From assembly GCF_900589395.1 (NCBI RefSeq), contig NZ_UUIS01000069.1, positions 1-64,000 on the forward strand: a DNA stretch of 64,000 bases. Direction: 5' to 3'. Positions 17,948 through 26,568 of this stretch are shown here, piece after piece (positions within the stretch are counted from its first letter, which is position 1; each line of letters opens with the position of its first letter). Below the pieces are notes generated by a model that saw nothing but the letters and a program-made list of their open reading frames with translations, was not told the DNA's origin and did no database searches. Made by a program: the position numbers and the translations under genes. This DNA comes from Pseudomonas viridiflava. GTDB lineage: Bacteria; Pseudomonadota; Gammaproteobacteria; Pseudomonadales; Pseudomonadaceae.

Positions 17948-18065
17948 TTATCGCGCCGCAGGACCTTGGGACCGGCCGTAGGACCGGCTTGAGCCGGGAA
18001 ACAGACGCCACCGATTTTTGCCGTTCGCGTCGTTCGCCGCCCTGGCGCTTCGGCAAGGGCGGGGG
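17948..18065. repeat. REP-like hairpin between ureB and ureC
   Basis: The ureB-ureC gap holds TAGGACCGGCTTGAGCCGGG, a short inverted element of the same type as those at 21487-21568 and 19817-19840. It could lower or buffer ureC expression relative to ureB; this is inference. Confidence 0.5.
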
Positions 18066-18068
18066 GCG

Positions 18069-18374
18069 TCACAGGTCGCCCATGACCCGGCCGGCGAAGC
18101 CGTACACCTTGCGCAGCCCGGCCAGGTCCACCAGCTCGACCTCGCGGGCCTGCCCCGGTTCGAAGCGCACCGCCGTGCCGGCCGGGATGTTCAGGCGCAT
18201 GCCGCGGCTGGCGGCGCGGTCGAAGGTCAAGGCGTCGTTGGTCTCGAAAAAATGAAAGTGCGAACCCACCTGGATCGGTCGGTCGCCGCTGTTGGCCACG
18301 GTCAGGCTCAGGGTGCGGCGACCGGCATTGAGTTCGATCTCGCCGGGCTGGATCTGGTATTGGCCAGGAATCAT
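18069..18374 (-). CDS. ureB: Urease subunit beta
   Basis: A 101-residue structural subunit of the UreABC trimer. It contains GEIELNAGRRTLSLTVANSG, then GDRPIQVGSHFHFFETN and RGMRLNIPAGTAVRFEPG, all characteristic. The ATG at 18374 overlaps the stop of the upstream acetyltransferase gene as ATGA, so it is translationally coupled to that gene. Length is normal. Confidence 0.97.
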   Translation of the reverse strand: MIPGQYQIQPGEIELNAGRRTLSLTVANSGDRPIQVGSHFHFFETNDALTFDRAASRGMRLNIPAGTAVRFEPGQAREVELVDLAGLRKVYGFAGRVMGDL

Positions 18375-18904
18375 GAAGCGTGCCTCAAGGTCTTGAAGTA
18401 AATGGCGGTCGGCCGATAGCGGCCTTCGGGGGTGGCGCAGTAGTCGGGCAGTTCGCCGACGCGTTGATAGCCCAGCGAGCGGTAGAAGGCCTCCGCTGGC
18501 GACTGCGCTTCGGTGTCCAGGTGCAGCAGGCCGCGTTGCTGTTGCATGGCGGTCTGCTCCAGTGCGGCGATCAACTGGCGACCCAGGCCGCGCTGGCGCG
18601 CGCGGTGCAGCACCATCAGTTTCTGCACCTCGGCGCGATTGAGCCCATTGGGCTTCTGGCACAGCGCCAACTGGACGCTGGCCAGCACCTGCTCGTTCTC
18701 GACCACCACCCACAGCAACAGGCTGGCGCTGGCGATCCCGGCCTTGAGCTCGTCGACCCAGGCCAGGGCCTGCGTTTCATTCAGGTCGACCATGAACCCT
18801 ATCGAGGCGCCATGCTGCACGGCATCCAGTAACAAGGCGGCCAGCCCCTGGCGGTAATGGGCAAAGCTGTCGAGGGTGACGCGTCGCAATTGTCCGGGAT
18901 TCAT
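18371..18904 (-). CDS. GNAT acetyltransferase inside the urease operon (first of two)
   Basis: A 177-residue GNAT-fold protein. The acetyl-CoA pyrophosphate loop is seen as RARQRGLGRQLIAALE near residue 100 (R/Q-x-x-G-x-G/A), and EAFYRSLGYQRVG near 138 is the C-terminal GNAT signature. It overlaps ureB by 4 bp and lies 12 bp after the second acetyltransferase, so it is within the same transcript. Substrate unknown. P. aeruginosa has only one such gene at this place, as far as I recall. Confidence 0.8.
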   Translation of the reverse strand: MNPGQLRRVTLDSFAHYRQGLAALLLDAVQHGASIGFMVDLNETQALAWVDELKAGIASASLLLWVVVENEQVLASVQLALCQKPNGLNRAEVQKLMVLHRARQRGLGRQLIAALEQTAMQQQRGLLHLDTEAQSPAEAFYRSLGYQRVGELPDYCATPEGRYRPTAIYFKTLRHAS

Positions 18905-18916
18905 GGGGACGTCCTG

Positions 18917-19465
18917 TCAGCAAGAAGGTGGCGAGGGGGCCTGGGACGCGGGTGCCTGAGCACCCGGCGACAGGTCCAGTTGCATGAAGGTCAGGTCCAG
19001 CCAGCGGCCGAACTTGGTGCCGACCTGGGGCATTTTTCCTGTGATGATGAAGCCCAGCCGCTCGTGCAGGGCCACTGAGGCGATGTTGCCGCTTTCAATG
19101 GCGGCGACCATGATGTGCTTGTCGCAGGCGCGGGCACGCTCGATCAAGGCGCGCATCAACACCGGCCCCAAACCCCGGCCGCGCTGGTCGGCGCGCACGT
19201 ACACCGAGTGCTCGACGGTGTGGCGAAAACCTTCGAAGGGGCGCCAGTCGCCGAACGACGAATAGCCCAGCACCTCGCCTGCGGCATCGATGGCGACCAG
19301 GATCGGGTAGGCCTGCGCCTGGCGGGCGGTGTACCAGGCCTGACGGTTGGCCAGGTCAACCGGTTGCTCGTTCCAGATCGCGGTGGTGTTGAGCACCGCG
19401 TCGTTGTAGATGGCCAGCACCCCTGGCAGGTCGGCGGGCAGGGCATCGCGGATGACAATGTCCAT
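18917..19465 (-). CDS. Phosphinothricin/methionine-sulfoximine-type N-acetyltransferase
   Basis: A 182-residue GNAT protein close to the PAT/MddA type (P. aeruginosa PA4866, also placed between ureA and ureB). Diagnostic segments are AIYNDAVLNTTAIWNEQPVD near residue 20, SVYVRADQRGRGLGPVLM for acetyl-CoA binding, and ASVALHERLGFI near the end. Such enzymes acetylate glutamine-synthetase inhibitors such as methionine sulfoximine and phosphinothricin. This may protect ammonia assimilation, which would fit a nitrogen operon. ATG at 19465 with GGAGG 5 nt upstream is chosen over one six codons earlier. Confidence 0.85.
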   Translation of the reverse strand: MDIVIRDALPADLPGVLAIYNDAVLNTTAIWNEQPVDLANRQAWYTARQAQAYPILVAIDAAGEVLGYSSFGDWRPFEGFRHTVEHSVYVRADQRGRGLGPVLMRALIERARACDKHIMVAAIESGNIASVALHERLGFIITGKMPQVGTKFGRWLDLTFMQLDLSPGAQAPASQAPSPPSC

Positions 19466-19475
19466 GTGGCCTCCG

Positions 19476-19778
19476 TCAGGCAATGGGTTGGTGCACGGTC
19501 ACCAGCTTGGTGCCGTCGGGAAAGGTGGCCTCGACCTGGATTTCCGGAATCATTTCCGGGATGCCTTCCATCACCTGCTCGCGGCTGAGCAGGGTGGTGC
19601 CGTAGTGCATCAGCTCGGCGACCGTCTGGCCGTCGCGCGCACCTTCGAGCAGGGCCGCACTGATCAGCGCCATGGCTTCGGGGTAATTGAGCTTCAGGCC
19701 ACGCGCCAGCCGGCGCTCGGCCACCAGGCCTGCGGTGAATATCAGCAGTTTGTCTTTTTCGCGGGGCGTCAGGTCCAT
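19476..19778 (-). CDS. ureA: Urease subunit gamma
   Basis: A 100-residue structural subunit of urease. It starts MDLTPREKDKLLIFTAGLVA, the standard N-terminus, and contains LNYPEAMALISAALLEGARD and EIQVEATFPDGTKLVTVHQP. The frame is open 26 codons further upstream through a REP-like hairpin, but the family N-terminus fixes the start at 19778. The Shine-Dalgarno is weak (GGAAT). Confidence 0.97.
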   Translation of the reverse strand: MDLTPREKDKLLIFTAGLVAERRLARGLKLNYPEAMALISAALLEGARDGQTVAELMHYGTTLLSREQVMEGIPEMIPEIQVEATFPDGTKLVTVHQPIA

Positions 19779-19816
19779 GGGGATTCCGTTTGGGTGGCAG
19801 GTTCTTGGTGCATTCG

Positions 19817-19840
19817 CGGCTGAAGCCGCTCCTACGGCAA
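19817..19840. repeat. Short REP half-element upstream of ureA
   Basis: CGGCTGAAGCCGCTCCTACGG is one arm of the AGGAGCGGCTTCAGCCG family, located in the 81 bp between ureD and ureA. Confidence 0.5.
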
Positions 19841-19859
19841 CAGACCCTGGGTCCATGTG

Positions 19860-20705
19860 TCACGTATTCCAGATTCTCGGCACCCGCGCTTCGCGGCCCA
19901 GCAGGGCCGGGCGCAGGTGGCGCCAGAGTTCGATCAGCCAGGCCCTGGCATGCAGGGCTTCGTCGGCCAGGCAGCGGGCTACGATCAGGCCGGGCAGTTG
20001 GGTCAGGTCGCCGCGCACCGGGTTGGGCATGTTCACCGAACGGCAGGTCTCCAGCAACTCGCTGCCTGCTTCGCCGGTCATCAGCAAGGTGGCGAACACC
20101 GTCTTGCCGTCCAGGCCGATGGGCGAGTCCAGCAGGCCGTCGTTGCCCTCCAGGCGCTGGCGCTCGTGCCAGAGCAGACGGCCGTCGCGGCGGATCTCCA
20201 GCTGCGACTGGAAGTAGCCCTGGTCAAAACGTTCGCCACTGGCCGGGCGACCCAGCGCCACCACGTCCCAGTAGCACAGCCGGGCATCGCCGCGCAGGTT
20301 GATGCACGTTTCAAGCTGCGCCTGTGCCTGGCTGAAGACGATGGTTTCCTGCGGCAGCCACTCCAGCGTGGCGCCGGGTTCGACGTGCAGGTCCAGGTGC
20401 TGGAAGGCAGGGCCGGCGGCGCGGTACCACTTGGCCGCGCCGGGGCTGGTCAGTTGCGCCCAGGCCTGCGGCCCGACCTGCGCCGAAATGGCCAGCCGGT
20501 CGCCGCCGGCGATGCCGCCGGGCGGGTGGACGATGATGTGCTGGCACACCTCGGGACCCTCGGCATACAGGTGCTTCTGCACCCGCAACGGCCCCAGGTG
20601 ACGGCGCTGCACCGGGCGTGTGCTGTCACCGAAGCGGGCGTAGCCCAGTTCCAGCTCGGCGTGCCAGCTGGGGGTGAACAGGGCGGTGCTGGCAGGCAGG
20701 TTCAT
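19860..20705 (-). CDS. ureD: Urease accessory protein UreD
   Basis: UreD is the scaffold that binds apourease and, with UreF and UreG, directs nickel to the active site. The 281-residue protein shows VQRRHLGPLRVQKHLYAEGP near residue 30, VHPPGGIAGGDRL near 60, TSPGAAKWYRA near 85 and LEWLPQETIVF near 115, all conserved in UreD. The ATG at 20705 gives the usual N-terminus; a GTG at 20738 would add 11 residues and cannot be excluded. It begins the urease structural genes 48 bp after urtE. Confidence 0.95.
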   Translation of the reverse strand: MNLPASTALFTPSWHAELELGYARFGDSTRPVQRRHLGPLRVQKHLYAEGPEVCQHIIVHPPGGIAGGDRLAISAQVGPQAWAQLTSPGAAKWYRAAGPAFQHLDLHVEPGATLEWLPQETIVFSQAQAQLETCINLRGDARLCYWDVVALGRPASGERFDQGYFQSQLEIRRDGRLLWHERQRLEGNDGLLDSPIGLDGKTVFATLLMTGEAGSELLETCRSVNMPNPVRGDLTQLPGLIVARCLADEALHARAWLIELWRHLRPALLGREARVPRIWNT

Positions 20706-20753
20706 GAGGTCGTCATCACTCGATACACAGACAGGCACACCTTAACCGGGCCA

Positions 20754-21452
20754 TCAGATCGTCACCAGCCCGCGCACGCCTTCGGCTTCCATGGTTTCGC
20801 CGCGACCTTGCTGCACGATCTCGCCGCGCGACATCACCAGGTACTGGTCGGCCAGCTCGGCGGCAAAGTCGTAGAACTGCTCGACCAGCAGAATGGCCAT
20901 GTCGCCCTGTTCGGCCAGGCGCTTGATCACTGCGCCGATCTCCTTGATCACCGAGGGCTGGATGCCTTCGGTGGGCTCGTCGAGGATCAGCAGGCGCGGG
21001 CGGCTGGCCAGCGCCCGGCCGATCGCCAGTTGCTGTTGCTGGCCGCCGGACAGGTCGCCGCCGCGGCGGTGTTTCATCTGCAACAGCACCGGGAACAGCT
21101 CGTAGATATGCGCCGGCACTTCTTTGGCCTCTGAGCCCGGAAAGCGCGACAGGCCCATCAGCAGGTTTTCCTCGACCGTCAGCCGGCCGAAGATTTCCCG
21201 CCCTTGCGGCACGTAGGCGATGCCGGCGTGCACACGCTGGTGCGGCTTGAGCGCGGTGATGGGCTTGCCTTCCCACTGCACCTTGCCCTCTTTGGAGGGC
21301 AGCAGGCCCATCAGCACCTTGAGCAGCGTGGTCTTGCCCACGCCGTTACGGCCCAGCAGGCAGGTGACCTCGCCGACTTTTGCCTCGAACGACAGACCGC
21401 GCAGAATGTGGCTGCCGCCGTAGTATTGGTGAAGCTGTTCGACTTGAAGCAT
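20754..21452 (-). CDS. urtE: Urea ABC transporter ATP-binding subunit UrtE
   Basis: A 232-residue LivF-type ATPase that powers urea import with UrtD. Walker A is GRNGVGKTTL near residue 35, the signature is LSGGQQQQLAIGRAL near 137, and Walker B is RLLILDEPTEGI near 155. HILRGLSFEAKVGEVTCLLG is typical of UrtE. Fifth gene of urtABCDE, preceded by a 118 bp gap that contains a REP hairpin and followed by ureD. Confidence 0.95.
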   Translation of the reverse strand: MLQVEQLHQYYGGSHILRGLSFEAKVGEVTCLLGRNGVGKTTLLKVLMGLLPSKEGKVQWEGKPITALKPHQRVHAGIAYVPQGREIFGRLTVEENLLMGLSRFPGSEAKEVPAHIYELFPVLLQMKHRRGGDLSGGQQQQLAIGRALASRPRLLILDEPTEGIQPSVIKEIGAVIKRLAEQGDMAILLVEQFYDFAAELADQYLVMSRGEIVQQGRGETMEAEGVRGLVTI

Positions 21453-21486
21453 CGTCTGTTCCTATCTCTGGCGGCTCGCTCACCCC

Positions 21487-21568
21487 CGTAGGAGCGGCTT
21501 CAGCCGCGAATGACGCGAATGCTGTGAAGAGGGGGTGCCTGTTCCCGGCTGAAGCCGGTCCTACAGGG
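21487..21568. repeat. REP pair inside the urtD-urtE gap
   Basis: CGTAGGAGCGGCTTCAGCCG at 21487 is mirrored by CGGCTGAAGCCGGTCCTACA ending near 21567, about 40 bp apart. The paired arms would form a long hairpin in the urt transcript, between two genes whose products are needed in equal amounts. Confidence 0.75.
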
Positions 21569-21570
21569 GC

Positions 21571-22434
21571 CTACCGGCCCAGGTAAACCTCGATCACGCG
21601 TTCGTCGGCCTGCACGTCGCTCAGCGACCCCTCGGCCAGCACGCTGCCCTGGTGCAGCACCGTGACATGGTCGGCAATCGAGCCGACAAAGCCCATGTCG
21701 TGCTCGACCACCATCAGCGAGTGCTTGCCGGCCAGGCTTTTGAACAGTTCGGCGGTGAATTCGGTTTCGGCGTCGGTCATGCCCGCCACCGGCTCGTCGA
21801 GCAGCAGCAGTTGCGGGTCCTGGACCAGCAGCATGCCGATTTCCAGGAACTGCTTCTGGCCGTGCGACAGCAGCCCGGCCGGCCGGTCACGCGAGGCGTT
21901 CAGGCGGATGGTCTCCAGCACGTCGTCGATGCGCGCGTGCTGCTCGCCGCTGAGCCTGGCGCGCAGGCTGGCCCACACCGACTTGTCGGTCTTGAGCGCC
22001 AGCTCCAGGTTCTCGAACACGCTCAGGGCCTCGAACACCGTGGGCTTCTGGAACTTGCGGCCGATCCCGGACTGGGCGATCTGCACCTCGCTCAGGCGCG
22101 TCAGGTCCAGGGTCTCGCCAAACCAGGCCGTGCCGTGGGTGGGCCGGGTCTTGCCGGTGATGACGTCCATCAACGTGGTCTTGCCGGCGCCATTGGGACC
22201 GATGATGCAGCGCAGCTCGCCGACGCCGATGTACAGGTTCAGGTTGTTGAGGGCCTTGAAGCCGTCGAAGCTGACGCTGATGTCTTCCAGGGTCAGGATG
22301 GTGCCGTGCCGGGTGTTCAGGCCCTGGCCGGCGCTGCGTCCCAGGCCCAGCGCCTCACGGCTGGTGCCGGCGTCGGCATTGGGGTCCAGCACCGGTTCGA
22401 GCATGAAGGCCGGGGACGGGGTCGGGGCTATCAT
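21571..22434 (-). CDS. urtD: Urea ABC transporter ATP-binding subunit UrtD
   Basis: A 287-residue LivG-type ATPase. After an N-terminal extension of about 45 residues, typical of UrtD, come Walker A GPNGAGKTTLMDVITG, the signature LLSHGQKQFLEIGMLL, and Walker B LLLLDEPVAGM. GRKFQKPTVFEALSVFENLE is a UrtD hallmark. The ATG at 22434 overlaps the urtC stop as ATGA. The longer frame reading upstream is antisense-like read-through of urtC in another frame and is not coding. Confidence 0.96.
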   Translation of the reverse strand: MIAPTPSPAFMLEPVLDPNADAGTSREALGLGRSAGQGLNTRHGTILTLEDISVSFDGFKALNNLNLYIGVGELRCIIGPNGAGKTTLMDVITGKTRPTHGTAWFGETLDLTRLSEVQIAQSGIGRKFQKPTVFEALSVFENLELALKTDKSVWASLRARLSGEQHARIDDVLETIRLNASRDRPAGLLSHGQKQFLEIGMLLVQDPQLLLLDEPVAGMTDAETEFTAELFKSLAGKHSLMVVEHDMGFVGSIADHVTVLHQGSVLAEGSLSDVQADERVIEVYLGR

Positions 22435-23510
22435 GAGTCGCTCCTTTTCTTGAGCAGGCCGATCACGCCCTTGGGCAGGTACAGGGTGACGATGATGAAC
22501 AGCGCGCCCAGGAAGAACAGCCAGTATTCGGGGAAGGCCACGGTGAACCAGCTTTTCATGCCGTTGACCATGCCGGCGCCCAGCAGCGGGCCGATCAGTG
22601 TGCCGCGCCCGCCGAGGGCGACCCAGACGGCGGCCTCGATGGAGTTGGTCGGCGACATCTCGCTGGGGTTGATGATGCCGACCTGCGGCACGTACAACGC
22701 GCCGGCCAGGCCGCACAGCACTGCGCTCAGGACCCAGACGAACAGCTTGAAGCCGCGCGGGTCGTAGCCGCAGAACATCAGGCGGTTCTCGGCGTCGCGC
22801 AGGGCGGTCAGCACCCGGCCGAACTTGCTCTGCGCCAGGCGCCAGCCGGCGTAGAGGCTGGCCACCAGCAACAGCACCGTGGCCAGGAACAGCACCGCAC
22901 GGGTGCCCTGGCTGCTGATCGAAAAGCCCAGGATGCTGCGGAAGTTGGTGAAGCCGTTGTTGCCGCCAAAGCCGGTTTCGTTGCGGAAAAACAGCAGCAT
23001 GGCGGCAAAGGTCAGCGCCTGGGTCATGATCGAGAAGTACACGCCCTTGATCCGCGAACGAAAGGCAAAAAAGCCGAACACCAGCGCCAGCAGGCCCGGC
23101 GCCAGCACCACCAGGCACATGGCCCAGAGGAAGTTGTCGGTGCCGGCCCAGTACCACGGCAGCTCGGTCCACGACAGGAAGGTCATGAACGCCGGCAGGC
23201 CGTCACCGGCGGCTTCACGCATCAGGTACATGCCCATCGCATAGCCGCCCAGGGCGAAGAACAGCCCGTGGCCCAGCGACAGCAGCCCGGCGTAGCCCCA
23301 GACCAGGTCCAGGGCCAGGGCGACGATGGCGTAGCAGAGAATCTTGCCCACCAGGGTCAGGGTGTAGGCCGACACCTGCAAGGGGTTGTCGGCCGGCAGC
23401 AGGGACAGCAGCGGCATGGCCAGCAGCACGGCCAGCACCAGGGCGCCGATGGCCAGCGTGCCCTTGGGCCCGACCTTTTGTGCAGCGGTCATCATCAATG
23501 GCTGGCTCAT
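22431..23510 (-). CDS. urtC: Urea ABC transporter permease UrtC
   Basis: A 359-residue LivM-type permease with about nine to ten transmembrane helices. Conserved UrtC segments include DLVWGYAGLLSLGHGLFFALGG near residue 65 (contiguous but shared with LivM) and the EAA-like loop ALRDAENRLMFCGYDPRGFK near 235. The start codon shares one base with the urtB stop (TGATG), so it is translationally coupled. Overlaps urtD by 4 bp. Confidence 0.95.
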   Translation of the reverse strand: MSQPLMMTAAQKVGPKGTLAIGALVLAVLLAMPLLSLLPADNPLQVSAYTLTLVGKILCYAIVALALDLVWGYAGLLSLGHGLFFALGGYAMGMYLMREAAGDGLPAFMTFLSWTELPWYWAGTDNFLWAMCLVVLAPGLLALVFGFFAFRSRIKGVYFSIMTQALTFAAMLLFFRNETGFGGNNGFTNFRSILGFSISSQGTRAVLFLATVLLLVASLYAGWRLAQSKFGRVLTALRDAENRLMFCGYDPRGFKLFVWVLSAVLCGLAGALYVPQVGIINPSEMSPTNSIEAAVWVALGGRGTLIGPLLGAGMVNGMKSWFTVAFPEYWLFFLGALFIIVTLYLPKGVIGLLKKRSDS

Positions 23511-25018
23511 CAGTCGATCACCCGTCCTTTCAGTGCGAAGAGGCCTTGCGGGCGCTTCTGGATAAACAGAATGATCAGCCCCAGGATCAGGATCTTGCCC
23601 AGTACGGCGCCGATCTGCGGTTCGAGGATCTTGTTGGCGATGCCCAGGCCGAAGGCGGCCAGCACACTGCCGGCCAGTTGGCCGACGCCGCCGAGCACCA
23701 CCACCAGGAATGAATCGATGATGTAGCTCTGGCCCAGGTCAGGGCCGACGTTGCCGATCTGGCTCAGCGCCACGCCACCGAGTCCGGCGATCCCCGAGCC
23801 CAGCCCGAAGGCCATCATGTCGATGCGCCCGGTGGGCACGCCACAGCAGGCGGCCATGTTGCGGTTCTGGGTCACGGCGCGCACGTTCAGGCCCAGGCGG
23901 GTCTTGTTCAGCAGCATCCAGGTAAGGGCCACCACCAGCAGGGCGAAGACGATGATCGCGATGCGGTTGTACGGCAGCACCAGGTTGGGCAATACCTGGA
24001 TACCGCCGGACAGCCAGCCGGGGTTGGCGACTTCGACGTTCTGCGCACCGAAGATCAGGCGCACGGCCTGGATCAGCATCAGGCTGATGCCCCAGGTGGC
24101 CAGCAGGGTTTCCAGCGGGCGGCCATACAGGTGGCGGATCACGGTGCGTTCCAGCGCCATGCCGATCAGGGCGGTGACGAAGAACGCCACCGGCAGCGCC
24201 ACCAGCGGGTAATACGCCAGCACGTCCGGCACGTGGCGCTGCATCAATACCTGCACCATGTAGGTGGTGTAGGCACCGAGCATCAGCATCTCGCCGTGGG
24301 CCATGTTGATCACCCCCAGCAGGCCGAAGGTGATGGCCAGGCCCAGTGCGGCCAGCAGCAGGATCGAGCCCAGCGACAGACCGGTAAAGGCCTGGCCCAG
24401 CACTTCGCCCATCAACAGCTTGCGCTTGACCTGTGCCAGGCTGGTCTGCGCGGCGATGCGCACGCTGGCGTCCGGCTCAACACCCGGCTCCAGCAGGGTT
24501 TCCAGGCGAGTGCGGGCCAGCGGGTCGCCGGTTTCACCCAGCAGACGGACCGCAGCCAGGCGCACGGTGGGGCTGCTGTCGACCAGTTGCAGGTTGGCCA
24601 GCGCCAGGGTCAGGGCGTCGTGCACCGCATCGTCGGTTTCGCTGGCCACGCGCTGGTTGAGCAGATCGAGCTGCGCCGGGCGGGCGTTGCGTTGCAGGTG
24701 CTGCGCCGCGGCCAGGCGTACATCGGCATCGGCCGCGAGCAATTGATGGCTGGCCAGGGCGGTTTCCACCAGGCCGCGCAGGCGGTTGTTCAGGCGCAGT
24801 TTGCGCGGCGCTTCGGTGTCGCTCTGGATCTCGCGCCCGTCACGCAGGGCTTCGAGCAGGGGCATACGCTCCGGCAGCGGCGTGGCGGCCCAGTTTTCCA
24901 GCAAGGTGGCCTGCTCGGACGAACTGGCGGCGGCAAAGTCACTGGCGTCGCTGGCCTGTGCGGCCAGGGGCAGCAGCAGGGCGAGCGTCAGGATGAATCG
25001 GTAGACAATATCGGGCAT
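23510..25018 (-). CDS. urtB: Urea ABC transporter permease UrtB
   Basis: A 502-residue permease. A signal peptide (FILTLALLLPLAAQASDASD) precedes a periplasmic helical domain of about 190 residues with HEAT-like repetition (RLAAAQHL, RLAAVRLLGETGDPLARTRL). The LivH-type permease follows (LGLAITFGLLGVINMAHGEM near residue 215; NRNMAACCGVPTGRIDMMAF). The long N-terminal domain is usual in proteobacterial UrtB. ATG at 25018 is preferred to a TTG ten codons earlier. The 225 bp gap after urtA contains a REPIN. Confidence 0.95.
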   Translation of the reverse strand: MPDIVYRFILTLALLLPLAAQASDASDFAAASSSEQATLLENWAATPLPERMPLLEALRDGREIQSDTEAPRKLRLNNRLRGLVETALASHQLLAADADVRLAAAQHLQRNARPAQLDLLNQRVASETDDAVHDALTLALANLQLVDSSPTVRLAAVRLLGETGDPLARTRLETLLEPGVEPDASVRIAAQTSLAQVKRKLLMGEVLGQAFTGLSLGSILLLAALGLAITFGLLGVINMAHGEMLMLGAYTTYMVQVLMQRHVPDVLAYYPLVALPVAFFVTALIGMALERTVIRHLYGRPLETLLATWGISLMLIQAVRLIFGAQNVEVANPGWLSGGIQVLPNLVLPYNRIAIIVFALLVVALTWMLLNKTRLGLNVRAVTQNRNMAACCGVPTGRIDMMAFGLGSGIAGLGGVALSQIGNVGPDLGQSYIIDSFLVVVLGGVGQLAGSVLAAFGLGIANKILEPQIGAVLGKILILGLIILFIQKRPQGLFALKGRVID

Positions 25019-25068
25019 GGCGAATGGCCTGTGTTGCGGCAATCTCAAGGCGGGTGCGTAAACCTGGT

Positions 25069-25221
25069 GTAGGAGCGCGCTTGCCCGCGACCGGCTGCGT
25101 TAGCAGTCGTAAATTTTCAGCGTTTCGCAAATCCAGAATGTGTTCACAGTCATGAATTTTCAGCGTTTCCGAGAATTTACGAGCGCTAGCGCACTCGGTC
25201 GCGGGCAAGCGCGCTCCTACA
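25069..25221. repeat. REPIN with perfect 26 bp arms between urtA and urtB
   Basis: TGTAGGAGCGCGCTTGCCCG (25069 on) and its full complement ending at 25221 form a perfect 26 bp inverted repeat, with about 100 bp between. The interior carries two copies of ATTTTCAGCGTTTC (about 25112 and 25157) in direct orientation and a CGTAAATTTTCAG core shared with the element at 11234-11361. Confidence 0.85.
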
Positions 25222-25243
25222 TCGGGCAGCAAGACGCCGTGGC

Positions 25244-26509
25244 TTAGTTGCTCTTCACCGCGTGGTCGGGCTTTTTGTCGTTGCCCGGGATGTACGGGCT
25301 CCAGGGCTGGGCGCGGATCGGTTCCTTGGTCTGCCACACGACGTTGAACTGGCCGTTGTCCTCGACCTCACCGATCATCACCGGCTTGTGCAGGTGGTGG
25401 TTGGTCTTGTCCATGGTCAGGGTAAAGCCCGACGGCGCGGCAAAGGTCTGCCCGGCCATGGCTTCGCGGACCTTGTCGACCTCGGTGGACTTGGCTTTTT
25501 CAGCGGCCTGCGCCCACATGTGGATGCCGACATAGGTGGCTTCCATCGGGTCGTTGGTGACAGCCTTGTCCGCGCCCGGCAGGTTTTTCTTCTTGGCGTA
25601 GGCGCTCCAGTCGGCGACGAACTTCTTGTTGACCGGGTTCTCGACCGACTGGAAGTAGTTCCAGGCGGCCAGGTGGCCGACCAGCGGCTTGGTGTCGATG
25701 CCGCGCAGTTCTTCTTCACCCACCGAGAAAGCCACCACCGGTACGTCGGTGGCTTTCAGGCCCTGGTTGGCCAGTTCCTTGTAGAACGGCACGTTGGAGT
25801 CGCCATTGACGGTGGAGATGACCGCGGTCTTGCCACCGGCCGAGAATTTCTTGATGTTGGCGACGATGGTCTGGTAGTCGGCATGGCCGAACGGGGTGTA
25901 GACCTCTTCGATGTCGCTGTCTTTCACGCCCTTGGAGTGCAGGAAGGCGCGCAGGATCTTGTTGGTGGTGCGCGGGTAGACGTAGTCGGTGCCCAGCAGG
26001 AAGTAGCGCTTGGCAGCGCCGCCGTCTTCGCTCATCAGGTATTCGACTGCCGGAATGGCCTGCTGGTTGGGCGCGGCACCGGTGTAGAAGACGTTGGGCG
26101 ACATTTCTTCACCTTCGTACTGCACCGGGTAGAACAGCAGGCCGTTGAGTTCTTCGAATACCGGCAGCACCGACTTGCGCGACACCGAGGTCCAGCAGCC
26201 GAACACCACGGCGACCTTGTCCTGGGTCAGCAGCTGACGGCTCTTTTCCGCGAACAGCGGCCAGTTCGACGCCGGGTCGACGATGACTGCCTCCAGTTGC
26301 TTGCCGTTGACGCCGCCCTTGGCGTTGATTTCGTCGATGGTCATCAAGGCCATGTCCTTGAGCGACGTTTCGGAAATCGCCATGGTCCCGGACAGCGAAT
26401 GCAGGATGCCGACCTTGATGGTTTCTGCCGCCTGCAAGGTCCAGCTCATGCCCATCGCGGCGATGGAGGCGGACAGGGTAAACGCTTTGATCAGACTGCG
26501 ACGCTTCAT
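25244..26509 (-). CDS. urtA: Urea ABC transporter substrate-binding protein UrtA
   Basis: A 421-residue periplasmic binding protein of the Leu/Ile/Val type. The signal peptide is MKRRSLIKAFTLSASIAA onward, ending at LQA/AETIKVG. Mature-part hallmarks are GILHSLSGTMAISETSLKD, VFGCWTSVSRKSVLPVFEE and LFYPVQYEGEEMSPN, which line the urea site in UrtA. It heads the urt operon and has a 5' leader of about 50 nt from a predicted sigma-54 promoter. UrtA is normally the most abundant product; the REPIN downstream may help by protecting its mRNA 3' end. Confidence 0.97.
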   Translation of the reverse strand: MKRRSLIKAFTLSASIAAMGMSWTLQAAETIKVGILHSLSGTMAISETSLKDMALMTIDEINAKGGVNGKQLEAVIVDPASNWPLFAEKSRQLLTQDKVAVVFGCWTSVSRKSVLPVFEELNGLLFYPVQYEGEEMSPNVFYTGAAPNQQAIPAVEYLMSEDGGAAKRYFLLGTDYVYPRTTNKILRAFLHSKGVKDSDIEEVYTPFGHADYQTIVANIKKFSAGGKTAVISTVNGDSNVPFYKELANQGLKATDVPVVAFSVGEEELRGIDTKPLVGHLAAWNYFQSVENPVNKKFVADWSAYAKKKNLPGADKAVTNDPMEATYVGIHMWAQAAEKAKSTEVDKVREAMAGQTFAAPSGFTLTMDKTNHHLHKPVMIGEVEDNGQFNVVWQTKEPIRAQPWSPYIPGNDKKPDHAVKSN

Positions 26510-26568
26510 TGGGACGGCTCCGTTCTTTCGAATTATCGAGGGCGAGTCATTTGCCTGAACAGGGTGCT

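Noticed and set aside
22435..23172. Extended UrtD reading of 533 codons
   Set aside because: The upstream part overlaps urtC in another frame; the UrtD family start and ATGA overlap at 22431-22434 are decisive.
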